Positions 20,673 to 31,895 of a DNA stretch of 31,895 nt are shown piece after piece. Source of the stretch: Penium margaritaceum. Taxonomy: Eukaryota; Streptophyta; Zygnematophyceae; Desmidiales; Peniaceae. The notes under the pieces are model-generated. The model ran no database searches. It was not told the origin of the DNA and saw only the letters and a list, made by a program, of their open reading frames with translations. Numbering within the stretch: position 1 is the stretch's first letter; every line of letters begins with the position of its first letter. Where the stretch lies: positions 58,499 to 90,393 of the forward strand of contig SZWC01004905.1 of NCBI GenBank assembly GCA_023375785.1, given 5' to 3'. The translations under genes and the position numbers were made by a program.

Positions 20673-23268
20673 CTATAGCACGGTGCCACTGCCTTCTTTG
20701 GTCATTCCTGCTGTAGTGGTGTTGGCCGCTATGCTTGTACCTAGGTCTGCGAGTATCATTGCTACAATGCCTGTACTGCTTGTGCCTGTAGTGCTATTAC
20801 CGGATGTTGCGCATGTTCTTGCAGCTAGCGTGTTTCCCGTCATGTAATTGGTTACACTGTGTGCGATTGCATCTCTTGCCTTACAGTCCAACGCTACTGC
20901 AGCCTCCCGTGCAGCCTGCCGGAGAGACTCCCATGCTTGAATGAGCTCATGTGTTGTGGCTACGGGCGGGTTCACGCATCGATGCTTGGAATGCCCCTTT
21001 AACCCGTACCTTCCACAAATGTGGTGGGCACGCCGAAGCACCTCACGTTGCTTTCATTTGCTAGGCGGCCGACCACGACCCCGGTCAGGGCTAGGTGGGA
21101 TGTTGAACTCCTACAGCTTGTTGCACAAGCACTTGCGCATGTAACTGTCCACATTATGTGGCTCACCACCGGAGCCTATCACCGTGCCTTGAAGATTTCC
21201 GGAGTGCACCACGTTGTAGTCTTGCGTCCATTGCTTGTTGTTCATCAGGGCCTTGCCCGGTGCCGTTGCCCAGTCCTCCTCGGCATCATGTGCCAACTTC
21301 GTACACGTCGCGAACATTTTTTCACGTAGGAGTAGAGGCTAACAAAGGAATGGAATATAGACAGCTTGCGTGCTTCAACAGTCCTCGCGTTCATCATCTC
21401 AACAGCATTCCTGGTCATGTGACCGCAACAGCCCCGCGGTCCATACAGCTGCGACCATGTTTCCAGCGAGATGTCATCCTCCCCATTGATGCCAAAAAGG
21501 TAGGTGTACGCCCCAACGTTAACAACCACAAGTTTGTCTCAGATTTTATTCCACCCCTTGCGGGTGTACGCATGAGCCAACCTTCAGAAGTCCTTGGATG
21601 CCTGCTTCTCATACGACATCCTCGTGATTTCTTTGATATGGTAGGTGTAGTAGTTGTGTCTGACTCATGGCAGCTTTTTGCAAATGGCGGCGATGAGCCC
21701 CACGTCACGGTCAGTGATGATAACCGTTCCACCCCCCTGCACTATTTGATACGCGTTTGCAACCTGCTCCATGAAACATGCCCAGTTATCATCGTCATCC
21801 CCGTTGCAGATGGCGTATTCCATGGGGACTGAGTTGTTATTTGCGTCAAAGTAATGCATGATGAGTAACACCTTCTTGTGGCCATTCTTCAAGTGTGATG
21901 GCTCGTAGACCATGCCACCCCAACTGGCACAGTCTACGAGCCACGAAGGTGCGGTGGAATTTTGGCTTTGTGTCATCTTAAAAGGCAACAGTGATGGTGT
22001 TCGGGCCCACCTTCATCCATTGCACATCATAGACGATGTAGCAAGTGATTGAGGATACCGGCACACGAGCTGGACATGTTTTACACTTAAAAAATGTGTG
22101 AACGCATGCCTGTCTCGTTGTAGTAGATGGGGAACAATCCCCATGACTAGACCTTGTCGCCCATTGCATCCTACTGTGCCTTGTCGCGTACCTTCCACAT
22201 GGTTTGGTGTGGCACCTTCTTGCCTGTCATAGCATCCACCGCAGCGCATAGGGCCTTCGCATCTATTATCGGATCCCGCTGTACAGTGTCGCGGATGTGG
22301 CAAAGGGCCCACTGGTAGCTGCATGACGGATTGCCCTTGGTATGCCCGAGCGTGCAGCAATGTCCCTCCACATAAGAGGACATGTTCACGTTGCTATTGC
22401 CATTCACACATGCACATATAAACCAACTACAACAGTGTGTGCAATGGTTGCGGTAGCGCACAACAATGCGCTTGGGTTCGCTGCACTTCCACGTGATGGA
22501 AAAGCGCTCCTCCATGGCGTAGTCTTCAGTTGCACACCGGCATTCCTCCATGTTAGAGAACTCCATGCCCTTGGGGAATCGTGGGCCACCTTGTCTCTTT
22601 TTTCTCTAGGGGTGAGTTGTCGTCAACATCCTCCACCGAAAGAGGCTCTACAAAGAGGGTGGGAAAACGTTTCAGTGAGGACAACCGGAAGACAGCGTGC
22701 ATAAGAGTACTTGCAATATACTAGTAAAAGCATTGGTGACTGATACATTCTTTTCAATAGCAAGGCGTCTAAACCGGTACGAGGCACATCCATGGCGTCA
22801 AAACACGTTTTCCCAATTCCTGTCAAGTTCCATGTAGCGAGGCGGTCTCACGCGGTGGACCTATCCAAGACTGTACATGACTGGGCCAGGTTCTGGGGAG
22901 CGTGGGGTGAAGAATGGCGCTGCCTCCTGCCCGAGAAACCGTTCCTCCTCAATGCGTTCGTACCAGTCGCTTTGATGGCCAGACCATGTGGGGTGTCAAA
23001 ATGGCGAATGTGGTTGTCGTTGGCTTGAAAAGAAGTTATGCCATACTTAGGAGGGTCGTTGGATCGGGGATTGCATCAGGGTTGACTCGTTGATGGGGGC
23101 GGGGGCGCGCACGTGCTTAGCTGTCCAACCCCAACCATCATACCACTTTGGGGGCATAATGAAAATTAAATCATGTTTTTCAACATTTAGCATGCCCCTA
23201 AAGAAACTAGCTAGTGCGCAGGTTGGGGCAATGGTGTTGTTGATGTAGCGTGTGCCACCCATGCTCAT
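20673..23268 (-). pseudogene. MuDR-type MULE transposase, fragmented
   Basis: Pieces read from high to low coordinates. 23268-23047: N-terminal PB1-like part (GGTRYINNTIAPTCALASFF). 22826-22623: linker. 22566-22171: MuDR/FAR1-type DNA-binding domain (FSNMEECRCATEDYAMEERF, then a Cys/His cluster ending GHCCTLGH). 22169-21978: pre-catalytic part. 21988-21665: catalytic core (YFDANNNSVPMEYAICNGDD, DNWACFMEQV, and the second catalytic Asp in VIITDRDVGLIAAICKKLP). 21529-21245: MTRNAVEMMNARTVEARKLS, the conserved segment carrying the third acidic residue. 21317-21111: a SWIM-like start (CLCNKL) lacking its second Cys-His pair. 21041-20673: a zinc-knuckle-like ICGRYGLKGHSKHRC. Order and motifs match MULE transposases; several stops and frame changes make it dead. 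Confidence 0.82.
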
Positions 23269-23299
23269 TGCTTAGTCTATTGCACTATAGCCTAAGTCT

Positions 23300-24599
23300 A
23301 AGAGCTCTGGTTTGTTACTCAAAAGTGCGCGGGCGAGAGTTAGCGCCAAAAAGCCGCTGGAATGAAGCAATGACTGACTACGAATGAAGAACGAGTAACC
23401 AACTCAGACCCCTCCCACTTCTAGCCTCGCCTCAACTGAGCAAGGCTTGTTACTTGGAAAATCAGCCAACATGGAAATCCTAGCATTATCCTATCTGGCT
23501 GAATTTCCTTGAGTGAGGCCCGTCAGACACCATACAACCCAAAAACCGGGCATTGTCCGTTCTGCCTAAACACTGGACGGCACCAAAATAACCACGTTGC
23601 AACGCAAACCTTCAGACCCAGCAAGAAAAACAGCTTCGAGGAGTTACTGCTGCTTGAACTCTGGCGCCGGCTACACTGCCCCCGAGAGCCAGCTACGACC
23701 AGTTATGACGCGAAAACCAAGGGTAGCTGCCAATGGAGCTAGTCGTGCGAGGGTGCAGTATCAGAAGCACGAGGAGTAGAACCACACGCTCGGCTTTGTG
23801 GAAAAACGTCTAGTCCAACGAAGAGGGCCCCGTCGGCATCAACGTCCATCCAGTCAGTCGTATGCACAAGCATGTACACCAACCGAGTGGTCATGATATG
23901 AGACAGTGAGGCAGTGCACAGATCAAACAACCCCCATCCCGCAGACTCACCCGGCGGTGAGACAATCGCAAGTGTCACGCACGACGAAAGAGGAGGAGGA
24001 TCAACGATAGGCATCCCGAACCCGGTGATGAAAGTACTTTGCATGAGTCGAGGATGAACCCAGACTGCCTGTAAGGCGTGTAGAACAATGCGGTGGTTGA
24101 CCCTCGATTGCGACATACTCGTGAACCCTATGACAATGTCCATAGCCACTTCGTCGAGAGATTCTTTACAGACAGTGATGCCATCAGGTAGGAAGCGCGA
24201 AAAGAAGACATCTAGTGTAAGCTGTCACACAGGGAGGGACATGTTGTTGCCATTTTGGCAAATTTCCTATGCGAAGACACCATGCATGTGCGTATGCACA
24301 CGTTGTTTCGCATTTCGTGAGGTTTGGTCGTTACGAAGGTGCCTAGTATATTTGACGGAAGACAATTGTTTGAAACATAGTACAACCGCGCACGCTGAAA
24401 TGTCTTCCTCCAACCCATTCGGACAACTAGAGAAGAAGAGTAATGAAGGCAAGCGGTTCACAAGAACGACGTCTTCATCAGAAGTTCGCAACTCGAGAAC
24501 GACGAAAAAAAGTACCATTTACCACGCGTCTCGAAATTGTTGCAGGAAACTTGAAAATTGTTTTAGAAAGCAATGAAACTTTGGAATTTAGATTTTTGA
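23300..24599. other. MULE interior, right part, no recognised gene
   Basis: This is upstream of the transposase start on the minus strand, so it is probably transposon 5' untranslated sequence. A 136-codon minus-strand frame (23739-24149) and a 162-codon plus-strand frame (24088-24576) exist but show no known motif and partly overlap each other. Confidence 0.35.
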
Positions 24600-24702
24600 T
24601 TGGGGCCTAAGTAGAAATGTATTCTGAAATTGGGGCCTAGTTGAAAATAATGCGAGAATTGGGGGCGCTTTCATGATGGTTTGCCGAAACTGGGGGCAAC
24701 TT
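24600..24702 (-). repeat. MULE terminal inverted repeat, right, built of 30-bp units
   Basis: The reverse complement aligns to 17757-17860. The repeat is itself periodic: units start at 24601, 24631 and 24661 and a partial one at 24691, each beginning with a G-rich TGGGGCC or GGGGGC word. The sequence runs on to CAAAACCCCCTA at about 24717, a likely outer end. Confidence 0.75.
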
Positions 24703-24717
24703 ACAAAACCCCCTATT

Positions 24718-25032
24718 CACAAGACGTTGGACATTGACCATAGAATCCTAGTTTTCGCTCTGGCCTATTGGGATGTGTCGGATCTCGGCTGATGACAAAG
24801 TTTGGTGCCTACCTGATTCCTCGCCTATCGGATGCTCAGCCTTGGTAGCGGTGGTCGCAGAAGTAAGCCGACCTGAACGGCGGAATCATTGTCTTTCCGC
24901 CCAGTCAATTTTGGCCGTCATTTATTCGAAAAAAGTTTGTCCTGCTCGTTTGTGATATACTGAATTAGTTGCCCCACTAGCCTTCACACGTTCACGACGG
25001 CTTGAACGCAGGGCCTGTTCTGCTCTTCGTAA
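24718..25032. other. Intergenic, nothing recognised
   Basis: Short gap between the MULE and the MITE with no supported feature. Confidence 0.4.
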
Positions 25033-25035
25033 TTA

Positions 25036-25294
25036 GGGTGCGTTTGGATAGGCGCGCAGAGAGCCTGACGGTCGCGGTGTTCTGCGTTTTGACCGCTACA
25101 GACGCCTCCTTACCAACCGTTACTCCAACCAGCGCGGTTGACCACACCTCCAGTGTGAGTCAACGCTGTCCGACTTCGCCCCCCTCGGTAGTTGCAGCAT
25201 CACTTACGGAAAGTAATACGATCCGGACTGCGACGTCCCAGGTCGCAGTCTTGTGCGTCCGCCAGGCTCTATGCGGGCCTATCCAAACGGTCCC
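25036..25294. mobile_element. PIF/Harbinger-type MITE, 259 bp
   Basis: The left end GGGTGCGTTTGGATAGGC and the right end GCCTATCCAAACGGTCCC are inverted repeats. The pairing extends about 30 bp inward with four mismatches. The flanks are TTA at 25033-25035 and TTA at 25295-25297, the 3-bp duplication typical of PIF/Harbinger elements. There is no coding capacity, so movement needs a transposase elsewhere. A perfect 9-bp internal stem (GACTGCGAC / GTCGCAGTC, 25226-25250) lies near the right end. Confidence 0.85.
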
Positions 25295-25396
25295 TTACTT
25301 GGGCTCAGCCGGAATAAGTATGACTCAAACATGTACAACAACAGTTTATTTTACCATACACACTGCCCTTCAAAAACTCGCCGTTAGCTGGCGTAC

Positions 25397-25999
25397 CAGG
25401 TAGGTCTCTCACGTCAGGTCGGAGTTTGGCGCCGACGAGATTTGCCGGCGGAGTTTTCCAGATGTTCTTGCTGTCACATGTATTTTAACATGTTTTTCGG
25501 AACAGTCGCTCTCCTGTTACACCTGTCCTCATCGTCGTAAATTGTAGTGGCGACCGGTCAGATCATCGCCTCGGACAAGTTTGCCCCAAGACGTTTGGAG
25601 AAAGTCGGCTCCCGCTAACCCAAAAAGGGGGTCACGACAAAGATTTGAGGCACCCCACGCGGTTGGACAAGCGCAGTTTGAGGACCACATGGCAGCANCA
25701 GGTAGGTCTCTCACGTCAGGTCGGAGTTTGGCGCTTACGAGATTTGCCGGCGGAGTTTTCCATATGTTCTTGCTTTCACATGTATTTTAATATATTTTTC
25801 GGAACAGTCGCTCTCCTGTAACACCTGTCCTCATCGTCGCAAATTGTAGTGGCGACCGGTCAGATCATCGCCTCGGACAAGTTTGCCCCAAGACGTTTGG
25901 AGAAAGTCGGCTCCCGCTAACCCAAAAAGGGGGTCACGACAAAGATTTGAGGCACCCCACGCGGTTGGACAAGCGCAGTTTGAGGACCACATGGCAGCA
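25397..25999 (+). repeat. 301-bp near-identical duplication around a single N (assembly artefact)
   Basis: 25397-25697 and 25699-25999 are direct copies flanking the N at 25698, with eight base differences by my count, all in the first half. The boundaries coincide with the N. The differences suggest the two contig ends came from different alleles or contain sequencing errors, which would explain why they were not merged. Confidence 0.88.
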
Positions 26000-27063
26000 A
26001 GATATTTGTTCCTTTTACGCCACGGCTGCACGGAACTATGAATTTCTCCTGGAATTTCCGAACCTGTCGGAAGTTGGTGTGTCTGTACATACTGTTATTG
26101 CCCACTGGATTGGACTCTCGTTGTTTGTATATAAGTTGACCGTGAACCACCACAAAAGGCAGATAAAATTTAGGTAAGGTTCACTCGTCTTTGGAAAAGT
26201 TGCTCGGAACCGTGGTTCGCGACCATGAGGCGCCGCCTAGGAGCGGGATGCGCGACTGCGGTGAGCCGCCGGACAGCACGGCAGATGCCCGAGGGGTTGA
26301 AGTTCCCTTGAGTTATAAAAAAAATTGAAATAGTGTCGACGACGTTGCCTGTTAAACATGGCATGGTGTACCCAAGCTTTCGTTAATAAGAGACTTTCTG
26401 AAGTATGCAACATACAATTTCTGGCGAGTCGACCCTAGACGAAAGCGTTCCAGGTTTTGCCGTGCAAAGAGAGTCAAACCCACGATCTGCTCGGAAAGCG
26501 TCAAATTTCCCGAACAAAACCTCGCCTCTTTCCAGTCTGCCCCCACTTCCGTTGCGTGCCCAAGCGCAGCATTCGAGATTCGGACATGCTGGTCCATTGG
26601 GCCTGGAGCTACCGTTGCAGCAGCAGCGCAACTACAACATCCACCAAGCAGTTCATCGGTGGTCCTGCGGACCTCTCTGTCCGCGGAGAGGCGGCGGCAG
26701 GTTTCCCCATCCAGAACACTGCGGAGGGGCTTACGGCAGCGATCTCCATCATGTTGGACTTTCTGCCTTCGCCATGAGATTTTACGCCAACGGACAGTGG
26801 GTGGACAGAAGGTGACGCAGTAGGTAGGCTGCTGTTGTCCCTAAAGCGCGACAGTCGACGACAACCGGGGCTCCTCTCGCTGGCCCGCACGCGCCGAGCA
26901 CTTCGCACCGTAAATCATGTCGTGCCTTCTGCTCTCCGTAACGATCTCCCCACCTCAGCGTGTCGTGGTGCGGCGCTGGCAGGGATCTGGACTATCATCC
27001 CGACCACCTGGTTTCTCGTCGCCCAGGAAATCTGAGCATTTTGCCTCACAACATTCTTTCTAA
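26000..27063 (+). promoter_or_regulatory. Upstream region of the aspartate aminotransferase gene
   Basis: No independent gene is supported. Open frames on both strands around 26383-26908 reflect GC-rich composition. Promoter and 5' untranslated sequence of the downstream gene should lie here; an A/T-rich GTTATAAAAAAAATTG at about 26312 is the only TATA-like site I noticed, and it is some 750 bp from the start codon, so its role is uncertain. Confidence 0.35.
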
Positions 27064-31829
<4,766 letters not shown>

Positions 31830-31849
31830 GAGTCCCCCTCTTTCTCCCT

Positions 31850-31895
<46 letters not shown>
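31830..31895 (+). repeat. CT microsatellite at the window edge
   Basis: A pyrimidine run with CCCTCT units becomes an uninterrupted (CT)n from about 31859 to the end of the window. Confidence 0.95.

Larger units (their letters stand above)
17757..24702 (-). mobile_element. Mutator-like element (MULE), decayed
   Basis: The element is bounded by inverted repeats at 17757-17860 and 24600-24702 that match at about two thirds of positions over 96 bases without gaps. Inside, on the minus strand, lie the pieces of a MuDR-type transposase in the correct order. I could not find a 9-bp target duplication, and the outer 10-15 bp of the left end do not match the right, so exact ends are uncertain. Many stops and frameshifts make it non-autonomous now. 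Confidence 0.75.

Noticed and set aside
26383..26908. Protein gene upstream of the aminotransferase
   Set aside because: Overlapping open frames on both strands, no family motif and GC-rich composition; more likely promoter or untranslated sequence.

Overview
The window looks like nuclear DNA of a plant-lineage eukaryote (land plant, moss-like plant or charophyte-type alga; I cannot name the species). Reasons: a multi-exon aspartate aminotransferase gene of the plant plastid type with GT-AG introns, a Ty1/copia LTR retrotransposon, a decayed Mutator-like (MULE) transposon, a FAR1-like fragment and a PIF/Harbinger-type MITE. There are no bacterial operons, rRNA or canonical tRNA genes. Only one gene, at the right edge, looks functional; almost everything else is transposon-derived and broken.

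Layout. 1-6600: gene-poor, pyrimidine-rich at the left end, with eroded unrecognised reading frames (best on the minus strand, 4553-5363) and a 30-bp minisatellite at 4331-4420. 6600-8084 (minus): decayed gag-like sequence. 8085-9650: non-coding, ending in a G14 tract and a GGCCGG-rich stretch. 9660-16103: a minus-strand FAR1-like fragment split by a complete but dead copia element (9911-16026), with 5-bp target duplications CTCCT, LTRs ending TGTT/AACA, and a primer-binding site matching the anticodon arm of initiator tRNA-Met. 17501-17650: a second 30-bp minisatellite. 17757-24702: a decayed MULE bounded by about 100-bp inverted repeats, with its transposase in pieces on the minus strand. 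25036-25294: a 259-bp MITE with TTA duplications. 27064-29950: eight exons of the aspartate aminotransferase gene; the C-terminal exons are not in the window. The window ends in a CT microsatellite.

Three single N characters (11151, 25698, 29329) each sit exactly between two direct copies of 214, 301 and 338 bp. This is the mark of unmerged overlapping contig ends. It falsely duplicates part of the copia gag, an intergenic block and exon 7 of the aminotransferase gene.

I found no convincing new multi-gene system. The most interesting biology is the copia element (half-tRNA-type primer site, tRNA-like Pol III boxes inside the LTR) and the 30-bp periodicity shared by the MULE ends and two separate minisatellites.
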